From NCBI RefSeq assembly GCF_001866665.1, contig NZ_MLYO01000024.1:269446-333445 (forward strand): DNA of 64,000 bases, read 5' to 3'. A program made the position numbers and the translations under genes. The notes beneath the pieces are model-generated. The model saw nothing but the letters and a program-made list of their open reading frames with translations, was not told the DNA's origin and searched no databases. The stretch's first letter is position 1; every line of letters begins with the position of its first letter. The stretch is from Streptomyces monashensis. GTDB taxonomy: Bacteria > Actinomycetota > Actinomycetes > Streptomycetales > Streptomycetaceae. Of the stretch, positions 42,729 to 52,447 are shown piece after piece.

Positions 42729-43672
42729 TGGTAGAGGGACCCGGTGTTGAGGACCGGCTGCGGGGCCCGGTCCCCGCACAGCACGACCATCAGGTTGGAC
42801 ACCATCGCCGCCTTCCGTTCCTCGTCCAGTTCCACGATGTCCGCCTCGGCGATGCGGGCGAGCGCCGTCTCGACCATGCCGACCGCGCCGTCCACGATCT
42901 GCCGCCGGGCGGCCACGACCGCGCCGGCCTGCTGCCGCTGGAGCATCGCGGAGGCGATCTCGGGAGCGTACGCGAGATGCGTGAAGCGCGACTCGATGAT
43001 CTCGACTCCGGCCGCCTGTACGCGAATCCGCAGCTCGGCGGCGAGCTTCTCGGTGATCTCCTCGGCGTTTCCGCGCAGCGACAGCCCGCCCTCCTCGTGG
43101 GAGTCGTAGGGGTACTCGATGGCGATGTGCCGCACGGCCGTCTCGGTCTGCGTGGCGACGAACTCGGTGAAGTCGTCCACCTCGAAGGTGGCCTGCGCGG
43201 TGTCCTGGACCTTCCAGACCACGACCGCGGCCAGCTCGATCGGGCTGCCGTAGGCGTCGTTGACCTTCAGTACGGCGGTCTCGTGGTTGCGCACCCGGGT
43301 GGAGATGCGGGTCCGCGAGGTGAAGGGGTTCACCCAGCGCAGGCCGTCCTCGCGGACCGTGCCCCGGTAGCGCCCGAAGAGCTGGACGACCCGGGCCTCG
43401 CCCGGCGCGACCGTGTTCAGCCCGCGCAGCGAGATGACCGCGGCGAGGAAGACGACGATCCCGGCGGGGATGAGCACGCCCTTGGCGGTGGGGGAGGAGA
43501 GGGCCGCGGCCGTGGCGAGCAGCGCGGCGGTGGCGCCGAGCCCGAGCAGGCCGAGCAGCAGGGCGAGCCCGCCGCCGATGCTGTGCGCGGTGAACTCCCG
43601 GGTGCGGGGGGCGGGCATCGCGGGTGCGTCGGGTGTGCCGAGCGCCTCGGGTGCGGAGTCGTTCGCGGTCAT
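42725..43672 (-). CDS. SPFH/band 7 (slipin-like) membrane protein
   Basis: 315 residues. Two adjacent hydrophobic segments near the N-terminus (about 33-60 and 64-83) are followed by the SPFH domain: LNTVAPGEARVVQLFGRYRG, LRWVNPFTS, NHETAVLKVNDAYG and the coiled-coil end with AAELRIRVQAAGVEIIESRF. Such proteins form membrane microdomain scaffolds and often affect protease or envelope stress systems. The companion RHH gene is coupled to it by a four-base overlap. Confidence 0.93.
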   Translation of the reverse strand: MTANDSAPEALGTPDAPAMPAPRTREFTAHSIGGGLALLLGLLGLGATAALLATAAALSSPTAKGVLIPAGIVVFLAAVISLRGLNTVAPGEARVVQLFGRYRGTVREDGLRWVNPFTSRTRISTRVRNHETAVLKVNDAYGSPIELAAVVVWKVQDTAQATFEVDDFTEFVATQTETAVRHIAIEYPYDSHEEGGLSLRGNAEEITEKLAAELRIRVQAAGVEIIESRFTHLAYAPEIASAMLQRQQAGAVVAARRQIVDGAVGMVETALARIAEADIVELDEERKAAMVSNLMVVLCGDRAPQPVLNTGSLYQ

Positions 43673-43721
43673 GGTGGTCCCCGTTTCGGTGAGGTCGGTG
43701 GCGTCTATCGTCGGCCTAGCT

Positions 43722-43735
43722 AAGTGATATCACTT
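43722..43735. promoter_or_regulatory. Perfect 14-bp palindrome upstream of the SPFH-RHH operon
   Basis: AAGTGATATCACTT is a perfect inverted repeat, AT-rich against its surroundings, 50 bp upstream of the SPFH start codon. It is a natural operator candidate for the ribbon-helix-helix protein encoded in the same operon. Confidence 0.62.
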
Positions 43736-43896
43736 TTCGCCGCCGAAGCAACCCTGTGGCCTCGTCGTACGTCGGTTCCGTTGGGGCGGGTGCTGATTGT
43801 CACGTCCGTAAAAGAGCGGATCGGACGCCCTTTGTCATATAGACGGGTGTTAGCTTTCGGAGCTGACCCCGAGACGGAAGCGGAGCGTAGGGACCC

Positions 43897-46248
43897 ATGG
43901 GACGAGCGGACGAGAGACGAGCGCGACAGCGCGGCGGCCACCGCGCAGCGCCCAGGCGAGGCCGCTCGCAGTCCACGCGGGCCGCCACGGCCTCCCCGTC
44001 CGCACCGGCCGGCGGCAAACCCCCCAAGGGCCGAATACGCAGGCTCTTCACCTGGAAGAAGATCCTCGGAACGTTCTTCGGCCTGGTACTGCTCGTCATC
44101 GGCGCGTTCGTCGTGCTGTACATGACGATCGACATCCCGGCGGGCAACGCCACCGCCCAGATGCAGAGCAACATCTACAAGTACAGCGACGGCACGGTCC
44201 TCGCCCGCACCGGCGAACTCAACCGCGAGAGCGTCGACCTCGCCCAGGTCCCCAAGGACGTCCAGCACACCTTCGTCGCGGCGGAGAACAAGACCTTCTA
44301 CTCGGACTCCGGCGTCGACCTGAAGGGCACCGCCCGCGGCATCCTCAACACCCTGGAGGGGCACGGCACTCAGGGCGGTTCGACGATCACCCAGCAGTAC
44401 GTCAAGAACTACTACCTGGACCAGAACCAGACCGTCTCGCGCAAGCTGAAGGAACTGGTCATCTCGCTGAAGCTGGACCGCCAGAAGTCCAAGGACTACA
44501 TCCTCGCGGGCTACATCAACACCAGCTACTACGGCCGCGGCGCCTACGGCATCCAGGCCGCGGCACAGGCGTACTACCGCAAGGACGCCAAGGACCTCAC
44601 GGTCCAGGAGGGCGCCTACCTCGCGGCGCTGCTCCAGGCGCCGAACCAGTACGACTGGGCGCTCGCCACCGACACGGGCAAGAAGCTGGCGGTCGCCCGC
44701 TGGAACTACGTGCTGGACAACATGGTCAAGCAGCACTGGCTGGACCCGGGCAAGCGCCAGGCCATGACGTTCGAGACCCCCAAGGCCCCCAAGGCGGCGC
44801 CGGGCATGAAGGGGGAGACCGGCTACCTGGTCGACGCGGCCAACTCGGCGCTGTACAAGCAGCTCGTGTCCCAGGGCGACGCCGCCAGCCTCGGTGACGC
44901 CGAGGCGCTGGTGAAAAAGGGCGGCTGGACCATCACGCTCAACATCGACCGCAAGAAGCAGACCCAGCTGGAGCGGGCCGTCAAGGAGCAGCTGACCAGC
45001 AAGCTGGACGCGAAGCAGCGCTCCGTCGACGGCGACGTGCAGCCCGGCGCCGCCTCCGTCGACCCGACGACGGGCAAGGTCCTCGCCATGTACGGCGGCA
45101 CGGACTACTTCAAGCACTTCACGAACAACGCGACCCGGCGCGACTACCAGCCGGCCTCCACCTTCAAGCCGGTGATCCTCGCCGCCGCCCTGGACGGGGG
45201 CGCCACGACGCAGGACGGCCGGGCGATCACCCCGAACACGATCTACGACGGCACGAGCGGCCGCCAGGTCGTCTCGGGCGGCGCCAAGGTCGGCTTCGGC
45301 CCGCCGAACGAGGACGACCAGAACTACGGCCCCATCACCGTCCAGACGGCCATGAACCAGTCCGTCAACTCCGTCTTCGCGCAGATGGGCGTCGACGTGG
45401 GCATGGACAAGGTGATGGCCACCGCCGGCAAGCTCGGCATGGACACCAAGGGCATGGAGGCCGTCCCCGCGCAGACGCTGGGCTCCATGGGCGCGAGCCC
45501 GCTGGAGATGGCCGGCATCTACGCCACCCTCGACAACCACGGCAAGAAGGTCACCCCGGCGATCATCAAGTCGGCCGAGCACAAGGACCGTACGGTCAAC
45601 CTGCCGGACCCGATCGGCGACCAGGTGATCAGCCGGACCGCCGCCGACACGGTCACCTCGGTGCTCACCGGCGTGGTCGACGACGGCACGGCCAACACGT
45701 CGGTGGCCAGCAACCCGGAGCGCAACGGCCAGCAGGTCGCCGGCAAGACGGGCACGTCCGACAACAACAAGTCGGCCTGGTTCACCGGTTACACGCCCGG
45801 CCTGGTCACCTCGGTCGGCCTGTTCGGCGAGTCCGCCAAGACCCACGCGCAGGTTCCGCTGACGGGCGCCACGGGCCTCATCACCTCGGGCGGCGGCCGT
45901 GTCAACGGCGGCAGCTATCCGGCGCTGATCTGGGCCGCGTACACCTTCGGGGCGATGGGCGACGTCAGCAGGTTCGACCTGGACACCACGCAGGGCGCGG
46001 CCGTCCAGCCGACCTACACGCCGACGGCCCCCTCGACGCCGTCCAACACGCCGTCGAAGACGCCGACCAGCAAGCCGCCGACGTCCACGCCCCCGTCGCA
46101 GCCGCCGACCAGCAAGCCGCCGACGTCCACGCCGCCGTCCCAGCCGCCGACGTCCACGCCTCCCACGAAGCCGCCGACGACGCCGCCGACGGGCGGCGTC
46201 ACCGGCAACCCGCTCGATCCGGGCGGCGGCCAGAACTTCGGCCAGTAG
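43897..46248 (+). CDS. Bifunctional penicillin-binding protein (class A PBP)
   Basis: 783 residues. A basic, disordered N-terminus (1-50), one membrane helix (about 55-78), a GT51 glycosyltransferase domain (about 95-280; FVAAENKTFYSDSGVD with the catalytic Glu, GGSTITQQYVKNYYL, ILAGYINTSYYGRGAYG) and a transpeptidase domain with SxxK in PASTFKPV, SVN in NQSVNSVF and KTG in VAGKTGTSDNN. The C-terminal tail of about 75 residues is a Thr/Ser/Pro repeat (TSTPPSQPP and TSKPP units; DNA repeat about 46066-46170). It polymerises and cross-links peptidoglycan. A strong terminator follows. Confidence 0.96.
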   Translation: MGRADERRARQRGGHRAAPRRGRSQSTRAATASPSAPAGGKPPKGRIRRLFTWKKILGTFFGLVLLVIGAFVVLYMTIDIPAGNATAQMQSNIYKYSDGTVLARTGELNRESVDLAQVPKDVQHTFVAAENKTFYSDSGVDLKGTARGILNTLEGHGTQGGSTITQQYVKNYYLDQNQTVSRKLKELVISLKLDRQKSKDYILAGYINTSYYGRGAYGIQAAAQAYYRKDAKDLTVQEGAYLAALLQAPNQYDWALATDTGKKLAVARWNYVLDNMVKQHWLDPGKRQAMTFETPKAPKAAPGMKGETGYLVDAANSALYKQLVSQGDAASLGDAEALVKKGGWTITLNIDRKKQTQLERAVKEQLTSKLDAKQRSVDGDVQPGAASVDPTTGKVLAMYGGTDYFKHFTNNATRRDYQPASTFKPVILAAALDGGATTQDGRAITPNTIYDGTSGRQVVSGGAKVGFGPPNEDDQNYGPITVQTAMNQSVNSVFAQMGVDVGMDKVMATAGKLGMDTKGMEAVPAQTLGSMGASPLEMAGIYATLDNHGKKVTPAIIKSAEHKDRTVNLPDPIGDQVISRTAADTVTSVLTGVVDDGTANTSVASNPERNGQQVAGKTGTSDNNKSAWFTGYTPGLVTSVGLFGESAKTHAQVPLTGATGLITSGGGRVNGGSYPALIWAAYTFGAMGDVSRFDLDTTQGAAVQPTYTPTAPSTPSNTPSKTPTSKPPTSTPPSQPPTSKPPTSTPPSQPPTSTPPTKPPTTPPTGGVTGNPLDPGGGQNFGQ

Positions 46249-46258
46249 CAGCGCACAC

Positions 46259-46293
46259 GAAGGGCGCCCCGGGATTCCCGGGGCGCCCTTCCC
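46259..46293. terminator. Terminator between convergent PBP and phosphatase genes
   Basis: A perfect 14-bp stem AAGGGCGCCCCGGG / CCCGGGGCGCCCTT with a 3-nt loop sits between two convergent genes and can serve both. Confidence 0.85.
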
Positions 46294-46310
46294 TCATGCG
46301 TGCGGAGCAC

Positions 46311-48392
46311 TCAGCTCCGGTTCAGCTCGAACCACACCACCTTGCCGGCGCTCAGCCGGGTCGCGCCCCAGCGCCGGGCCAGCCTGTTGACCAGGTACAG
46401 GCCGCGCCCGCCCTCGTCGGTGGCCCGGGCCTGGCGCAGCCGCGGCAGTTGCGGCACGTCGTCGCCGACCTCGCAGCGCAGCACATCGGTGCGCAGCAGC
46501 CGGAGCGTCACCGGCCGGGAGGTGTACCGCACGGCGTTCGTCACGACCTCGCTGACCAGCAGCTCCACCGAGTCCGTCAGGTCCTCCAGGTCCCAGCGGG
46601 CCAGCGCGCGGCGGGCCAGCCGGCGGGCCTGGCCGGGGGCCGTCTCCTCCGGCTCCAGCCGCCAGTACGCGACGTCGCTCGGCGCGATCCCGTCGAAGCG
46701 GGCCGCGAGCAGCGCGATGTCGTCGTCCCGGTCGCCCGGCCCGAGCATGTCCAGCACCTCGTCGCACAGGGCTTCCAGCGGCGGCGGATGGTCCGGGCCG
46801 GTCAGCCGGGCGGTCGCGGCGAGCTTCTCGCGCAGCTGCTCTATGCCGGTCCAGACGTCGCGCAGCCGGGACTCCACCAGGCCGTCGGTGTAGAGGAGGA
46901 GGGTGGCTCCGGCGGGCGCGTCCAGCTCGACCGCCTCGAAGTCCACGCCGCCGACCCCGATCGGGGCGCCCGGCGGCACCCGCAGCACCTCGGCCCGGCC
47001 GCCCAGGTGCAGCAGCACGGGCGGCGGATGCCCGGCGTTGGCGATCGTGATGCGGTGCGTGACCGGGTCGTAGACGGCGTAGAGGCAGGTCGCCATGCGG
47101 TCCGTGCCGAGCCGCTGCGCCTGCTCGTCCAGGTGGTGCAGCACCTCCTGCGGCGGCAGGTCGAGCCCGGCCAGCGTCTGCGCGGTCGTGCGCAGCTGGC
47201 CCATGATCGCGGCCGAGGTCATGGAGTGCCCCATGACGTCGCCGACGACCAGCGCGACGCGGCTGCCGGGCAGCGGGATCGCGTCGTACCAGTCACCGCC
47301 GACCCGCGCGGTCTCGGCGGCCGGCAGATAGCGCGAGGCCAGCCGGACGCCGGTCGGGCGGGGCAGGGTCTCGGGCAGCATGGTGCGCTGGAGCTCGTCG
47401 GCGATGTAGGCCTCCCGGCCGTACAGCACCGCCTTGTCGATGCCCAGCGCGCTGTGCGTGGCCAGTTGCGCGGCCACCAGCAGGTCGTCCGCCTCGAACG
47501 CGAGCCGCTCCGGGCGGCGCAGGAACAGGGCCGCGCCGATCACCCGGCGCCGGCCGCGCAGCGGGGCGAGGATCGCGTGCTGCCCGGACGGCACGAGCGC
47601 CTCGCCGCCGTCGCCGAGCAGCTCGGGCAGCGCGGCCCGGGCGGCGGGCGCGTCCGCGAACACCGGCCGGACCCCGCGCAGCACCTCGTTCAGCGCGCCG
47701 CCGGGGCGCACCTCGCACAGCTCCGTGGTGAGCGAGGACAGCTCGGCCAGCACGCTCGGCTCCGGCTCCGGGTCGAAGGCCGGCGGCAGCAGGACACCCT
47801 CGGTGTCCCGCTCCTCCGGTATCCGGTCGCTGCGGCGCAGCCGCAGCACCACCGGACCGGTGGGCCGCTCGTCACCGACCGGCAGCGGGTCGCGCAGATA
47901 GACCAGGATCGCGTCCGAGAACGTCGGCACCGTGGCCCGGCACAGCCCCATCACGATCTCGTCCAGATCGAGGCCGCGCGCGATGCGCCGGGTGGCCGCG
48001 CCCACGAACCTGAGCCGGTCGCCGTCACGCCGCATCGGCATCGGCCGGCCGGGCGGCAGTCCGCGTCCGGTACGGCGCTCCTGGGCGGCGGCCGACCGCT
48101 CCTGCTCGGCACCGGGCTGGGGCGGAATGCCCTCCGGTGCCGGGCGGGGGCGGTGTGCGCCGGCTTCCGCGGCGGCGGGCTGGGAGTGTTCGGGGCCGTT
48201 GACTGGGGGCTCCTTCCCCTTGCCGACCGGGGGCTGTGTCCCCTTGCCGTCCTGTCCCACGGCCTGCGCCGGTAAGGCCGAGGTGCCGGGGGCTTTCTGG
48301 GTACGCAGGAGCGCCCCGCGGCCTTCCGCGGGGTCGGCGCCCTGAGGGCGCTCGAAGGAGGTGGGCTGCTCCGTCACGCCTGTCGCATCCAT
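46311..48392 (-). CDS. SpoIIE-family PP2C phosphatase with GAF-like and HATPase domains
   Basis: 693 residues. A disordered Pro/Gln-rich N-terminus (1-120), a GAF-like sensor region (about 130-330), the SpoIIE/PP2C phosphatase (about 345-560; ETARVGGDWYDAIPL, LVVGDVMGHSMTSAAIMGQ, LYTDGLVESR, DDDIALLAARF) and a C-terminal anti-sigma-like HATPase (about 575-690; ELLVSEVVTNAVRYT, DEGGRGLYLVN). Such proteins combine phosphatase and kinase halves of partner-switching modules controlling sigma factors in Streptomyces. A TTA codon at residue 40 (48275-48273) makes it a likely bldA target. Confidence 0.93.
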   Translation of the reverse strand: MDATGVTEQPTSFERPQGADPAEGRGALLRTQKAPGTSALPAQAVGQDGKGTQPPVGKGKEPPVNGPEHSQPAAAEAGAHRPRPAPEGIPPQPGAEQERSAAAQERRTGRGLPPGRPMPMRRDGDRLRFVGAATRRIARGLDLDEIVMGLCRATVPTFSDAILVYLRDPLPVGDERPTGPVVLRLRRSDRIPEERDTEGVLLPPAFDPEPEPSVLAELSSLTTELCEVRPGGALNEVLRGVRPVFADAPAARAALPELLGDGGEALVPSGQHAILAPLRGRRRVIGAALFLRRPERLAFEADDLLVAAQLATHSALGIDKAVLYGREAYIADELQRTMLPETLPRPTGVRLASRYLPAAETARVGGDWYDAIPLPGSRVALVVGDVMGHSMTSAAIMGQLRTTAQTLAGLDLPPQEVLHHLDEQAQRLGTDRMATCLYAVYDPVTHRITIANAGHPPPVLLHLGGRAEVLRVPPGAPIGVGGVDFEAVELDAPAGATLLLYTDGLVESRLRDVWTGIEQLREKLAATARLTGPDHPPPLEALCDEVLDMLGPGDRDDDIALLAARFDGIAPSDVAYWRLEPEETAPGQARRLARRALARWDLEDLTDSVELLVSEVVTNAVRYTSRPVTLRLLRTDVLRCEVGDDVPQLPRLRQARATDEGGRGLYLVNRLARRWGATRLSAGKVVWFELNRS

Positions 48393-48675
48393 CCGTTGGG
48401 GACTGCACGCCCCGCGCGCAATTGGTCCCGCCGAAGTCCCGATACCCGCAATACGTGCCCCAGGAACGGAATTCCCGCGTGCTCAGGTGTTGTTCCTGCG
48501 CCACCGGCGTGTCCCGGCGGGCCGGCGGTGGTGGTGCCCTGGTGCCCCTCGCTCACGTCCTGCCCCCCCTCGGTGACGATCGGTCAAGCCCGGCGCATGC
48601 TCCGACAGTTGTTGCTCACATGCGCCCTTGCGGAGGACGATCCTACGTTTCGTGCCCGGGGGCGCATCAAGGGTC

Positions 48676-49365
48676 TCATGAGGACACATGCGCGGGCGTA
48701 CGGTCCCAGTCCTCGGGGAGAGACGGTACCGCCCAGGACGGATCCGGGCGCCAGTGCTGCCAGCCGTCCGCGAACGGAGGTCCCCAGGAGCCGATCACCT
48801 CGATCGCCTCCTGCCCCGCCACCCGCACCTTCTCCGCGGTCCGGGCGTCCATCAGCCCGTCCCGCTGGGCCTGCGCGAACTCGTCCTCGTCGCGCCAGTG
48901 CCAGCTGCGGTCCGGGTGTACGGAGATGTCCAGGAAGTAGTCCTCGGAGTCCACGCCGCCCTCCCAACGGACCAGTGGCTGCTCAAGATTGACGTACCAG
49001 TTCTTGAACCGCCAGCCCGGCTCCCAGAACAGCCACACCGACCAGGGCCGGCCCGGCTGGGCCAGTTTCAGCACACCGGTGCCGAACCAGCGGTCCCGCT
49101 GCACCGTGCGCGGTTTGGTGTAGCGGGACCGGAGCGGCTCCTGGTGCACCGGCGTGCCGTCGGCCAGCACCGGCCTCACGCACTCGGTGCCCGGGGCCAG
49201 CCACACGGCGAGCAGATCCGCGTCGTCGCGTACGACGGTGACGGGCCGTGCGATGTGGACGTGCTCGCCGGCGTTCTGCCGGTAGCGCCACAGGATCGGG
49301 GTCCCCGGGGTCCAGCGGTCCGCGGGCCCCGCCGCCGTTCTCGTCATCGCTCCAACGTCCGTCAT
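48676..49365 (-). CDS. DUF402 domain-containing protein
   Basis: 229 residues. The DUF402 core is at about 85-190: WYVNLEQPLVRWEGGVDSEDYFLDISVHPD and WHWRDEDEFAQAQRDGLM supply the conserved Tyr, Asp and Glu residues of FomD-like nucleotide hydrolases. Family members cleave nucleoside mono/diphosphate-linked intermediates with a divalent metal; the role here is unassigned. It is 84 bp downstream of the convergently oriented... fumC start side, on the same strand as fumC and downstream of it. Confidence 0.88.
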   Translation of the reverse strand: MTDVGAMTRTAAGPADRWTPGTPILWRYRQNAGEHVHIARPVTVVRDDADLLAVWLAPGTECVRPVLADGTPVHQEPLRSRYTKPRTVQRDRWFGTGVLKLAQPGRPWSVWLFWEPGWRFKNWYVNLEQPLVRWEGGVDSEDYFLDISVHPDRSWHWRDEDEFAQAQRDGLMDARTAEKVRVAGQEAIEVIGSWGPPFADGWQHWRPDPSWAVPSLPEDWDRTPAHVSS

Positions 49366-49449
49366 GCACAGATATTAGGTGCCGCGGGCATCCGACGCTG
49401 CGGCGCACATCACGGATCCCCGCCGGTGGCCGGAAAGGTTCGCCCGCGG

Positions 49450-50835
49450 TTACGGGCGCGTCATCCGGAGGACATCCAGCGCCTCGTCGAGCTGCTCCGC
49501 CGTCAGATCGCCGCGCTCGACGTACCCGCCCTCCAGCACCACCTGCCGGATGGTCTTCCGCTCGGCGAGGGACTTCTTGGCGACCTTCGCGGCCTCCTCG
49601 TACCCGATGTACTTGTTGAGCGGGGTGACCACGGACGGGGACGACTCGGCGTACTCACGGGCCCGCTCCCGGTCGGCGGTGATGCCGTCGACGGTCCGGT
49701 CGGCGAGCAGCCGGGAGACGTTGGCGAGCAGCCGCACGGACTCCAGCACGTTCTTGGCGATGACCGGGAGCATCACGTTCAGCTCGAAGTTCCCGGCCGC
49801 ACCGGCGGTGGTGATCGTGGCGTCGTTCCCGATGACCTGGGCGGCGACCATCAGCACGGCCTCGGGCACGACCGGGTTGACCTTGCCCGGCATGATGGAC
49901 GAGCCGGGCTGCAGGTCCGGGAGCCGGATCTCGGCGAGCCCGGTGCGCGGCCCGGAGGACATCCACCGCAGGTCGTTGGCGATCTTCGTGAGCCCGACGG
50001 CGATGGTCCGCAGCTGCCCGCTGGCCTCCACGACGCCGTCCCGGGCCCCCTGTGCCTCGAAGTGGTCACGGGCCTCGGTGAGCGGCAGCCCGGTGGCGCG
50101 GGCGACCTCCTCGATGACGGCGGCGGAGAACCCGGGCGGGGTGTTGATCCCGGTCCCGACTGCCGTGCCGCCGAGCGGCAGCTCGGCCAGTCGGGGCAGG
50201 GAGGCGGTCAGCCGCTCGACGCCGTAGCGGATCTGGGCCGCGTACCCGCCGAACTCCTGCCCCAGGGTCACGGGCGTCGCGTCCATGAGGTGGGTCCGGC
50301 CGGACTTCACGACATCGGCGAACTCCCCGGACTTGCGGGTGAGGGCGTCGGCGAGATGGGTGAGGGCCGGGATCAGGTCGTGGGTGACGGCGGCGGTGGC
50401 GGCGATGTGGATCGAGGACGGGAACACGTCGTTGGACGACTGCGAAGCGTTGACGTGGTCGTTGGGGTGCACGTCCCGGCCCAGCCGCTCGCTCGCGAGG
50501 GTGGCGAGGACCTCGTTGGCGTTCATGTTGGACGAGGTCCCGGACCCGGTCTGGAACACATCGACGGGGAAGTGCTCGTCCCAGTCCCCGCGGGCGACTT
50601 CGGCCGCCGCCTCCTGGATGGCCTCGGCGATGTCCTTGTCGAGTACGCCGAGCCGCGCGTTCACCTTTGCGGCGGCTCCCTTGATCCGGGCGAGGGCCTC
50701 GATGTGGGCACGCTCGAGGCGCTGGCCCGACACGGGGAAGTTCTCGACGGCACGCTGGGTCTGGGCGCGCCACTTGGCGGTGGCGGGGACGCGGACCTCG
50801 CCCATGGAGTCGTGCTCGATGCGGTAGTCGCTCAT
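49450..50835 (-). CDS. fumC: Fumarate hydratase class II
   Basis: 461 residues from ATG 50835. The aspartase/fumarase superfamily signature GSSIMPGKVNP is at about 312-322; other conserved segments are FQTGSGTSSNMNANEV, NASQSSNDVFPS, GRTHLMDATPVTLGQEF and GGTAVGTGIN. It interconverts fumarate and malate in the TCA cycle without an iron-sulfur cluster. A second, class I fumarase lies 5.8 kb away; the two are the outer genes flanking the accessory island at 50.9-56.5 kb. Confidence 0.97.
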   Translation of the reverse strand: MSDYRIEHDSMGEVRVPATAKWRAQTQRAVENFPVSGQRLERAHIEALARIKGAAAKVNARLGVLDKDIAEAIQEAAAEVARGDWDEHFPVDVFQTGSGTSSNMNANEVLATLASERLGRDVHPNDHVNASQSSNDVFPSSIHIAATAAVTHDLIPALTHLADALTRKSGEFADVVKSGRTHLMDATPVTLGQEFGGYAAQIRYGVERLTASLPRLAELPLGGTAVGTGINTPPGFSAAVIEEVARATGLPLTEARDHFEAQGARDGVVEASGQLRTIAVGLTKIANDLRWMSSGPRTGLAEIRLPDLQPGSSIMPGKVNPVVPEAVLMVAAQVIGNDATITTAGAAGNFELNVMLPVIAKNVLESVRLLANVSRLLADRTVDGITADRERAREYAESSPSVVTPLNKYIGYEEAAKVAKKSLAERKTIRQVVLEGGYVERGDLTAEQLDEALDVLRMTRP

Positions 50836-50996
50836 GCCCGGTACAGCGATCCGGGGCGTGGGGTTGTTCCGGGGGCTGGGCCGTGCGGGTGCCGGCCCGC
50901 TCGGTGGGCGGGCGGACCGGAAGCGGTCCGGAAGCGGGGGACGGGTATCGCCGGCAGCGGGGGCGGGGATGTGCTGGGGGAATGGAAATGACCAGG

Positions 50997-52385
50997 TCAC
51001 GGCACCGTGGCGGGCGGGGCGGCCGGCCCCCGCTCGTCCACGCCGCGCAGGAACGCCTCGACCGCCGACAGGTCGGTCCGCTCCAGGTCGTCGGCGCGTA
51101 TGACCACGCGCAGCTCGGGGGAGACGGCCGGGTCCTGGCGCAGGCTCTGGGTGAAGGTCTCGACGATCAGGAGCACGAGCTGGGTCCGGTCGAGTTCGAC
51201 GATGCGGGACAGACCCGTGCCGATCAGCGGTATCGCCACCGGTTTGAACAGCCCGTGCAGCGCGACCGACGGCCACAGCCGCTCCAGGCTCAGCCGCAGG
51301 TCCGCCGGGCCGGACCGGGCCCGCAGGTCGTTGCCCAGGCGGGAGTAGGCCAGCGCGAACACCCGGCGCCGGCCGGCCGGCACCGCCACGACCGTACCGA
51401 CGGGATAGCGCACGCGCCGGCCGCGCCGCTTCGTCCGGACGCTCTCCGTGCCCAGCGGGGTGAACCGGCCCAGACCGCGCCGCAGGTGGACGTCGAGGAG
51501 CTTGTGCCGGCCCCCGAAGAGGCGGTCGACCAGCTGGCCCTGCACGCTCTCCCGGCTGATCACGACGTCGTCGGGGAAGGTGTCGAACGTGTCGGAGAAC
51601 CCCACGACCAGGTTGGCGTCCTCCTGGTCGAACAGGTCGCCGCGCACCACGACGACGTCCACGCGCAGCCCGCGCAGGGTGTGACGCAGCAGTTCGCCGC
51701 CGTGCCGCTCGCGCAGCCGGGCGTTCAGCCGGGTGAGGACGGCCGCGGCCTCGACGTCGTCCGGCCGCTCCCGGACCGTCTGTTCGGCCACCGGCAGGGC
51801 CAGGTCGTGGCGGCCCAGCGCGATGTGTCCGTCGACCAGTTCGCGCAGCGCGGTCTGGCGGAGCCGGGCCAGCCGGCGCACCGGGGCGCTCGCGAACTCC
51901 TCGTCGTGCACCTCGGTCAGCGGCCGGCCGCGCCACAGCCGCAGCGCCTCCGCGAGCAGCCGGACGGCCGAGGCCGGTGCCGCGCGCAGCGCGTCGCCCA
52001 CCAGACAGGTGAACTCCGTGCTGTCCAACTCCTCCTCTGCGAGGTCGAGTTGGTAGGTGCTCTGGATACCGCGTCCGGACGGCAACTGCCCCGTGCGGAT
52101 GATCCGGGCGCCGTGTCCCGGCCCGGCGAGGTCGAAGGCGCGCCGCAGCTCCAGGATCCGCTTCTGCACCTCGTTGCGGTTGCGCAGCTCCTGGTGCGGC
52201 AGTTCGACGGTCTGCTGCCACACGTCCCGGTAGAGCTGCCGCGCGGTCACGGCCTCGCCGTCGGCGGCGATCAGCCGCACCAGCAGACGGGCCGTCAGTG
52301 GGGTGAGCCGTACCGGAGTGCCGTTCACATCCAGCCGCACGGGGCCGAGCACGCTCACCCGTACGCACGATGTGCGGATCTGCAC
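50997..52385 (-). CDS. SARP-type regulator fused to a ThsA-like macro domain
   Basis: 462 residues. Residues 1-105 are an OmpR-type winged helix (SVLGPVRLDVNGTPVRLTPL through LPSGRGIQSTYQLDL) and 115-230 a BTAD helical domain, together the SARP architecture of streptomycete antibiotic activators. Residues about 242-450 form a macro-like domain: VVVRGDLFDQED, LVVGFSDTFDTFPDDVVISR, SVQGQLVDRLFGG, YPVGTVVAVP, VFALAYSRLGND, PLIGTGLSRI. This half is the homologue of the whole C-terminal domain of the divergent neighbour and resembles the Thoeris ThsA macro domain that binds ADP-ribose-type signals. I infer a transcription factor switched by an NAD-derived second messenger. Confidence 0.85.
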   Translation of the reverse strand: MQIRTSCVRVSVLGPVRLDVNGTPVRLTPLTARLLVRLIAADGEAVTARQLYRDVWQQTVELPHQELRNRNEVQKRILELRRAFDLAGPGHGARIIRTGQLPSGRGIQSTYQLDLAEEELDSTEFTCLVGDALRAAPASAVRLLAEALRLWRGRPLTEVHDEEFASAPVRRLARLRQTALRELVDGHIALGRHDLALPVAEQTVRERPDDVEAAAVLTRLNARLRERHGGELLRHTLRGLRVDVVVVRGDLFDQEDANLVVGFSDTFDTFPDDVVISRESVQGQLVDRLFGGRHKLLDVHLRRGLGRFTPLGTESVRTKRRGRRVRYPVGTVVAVPAGRRRVFALAYSRLGNDLRARSGPADLRLSLERLWPSVALHGLFKPVAIPLIGTGLSRIVELDRTQLVLLIVETFTQSLRQDPAVSPELRVVIRADDLERTDLSAVEAFLRGVDERGPAAPPATVP

Positions 52386-52447
52386 GCGCCTCGCCCCCTC
52401 TGCCGCGTGACTGTGCGTCAGCGTACCAAGGGGTTCTGGAGGGAAAC

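Noticed and set aside
46060..46180. CRISPR-like or satellite array
   Set aside because: The repeat is the Thr/Ser/Pro-rich coding tail of the penicillin-binding protein, in frame and without spacers.
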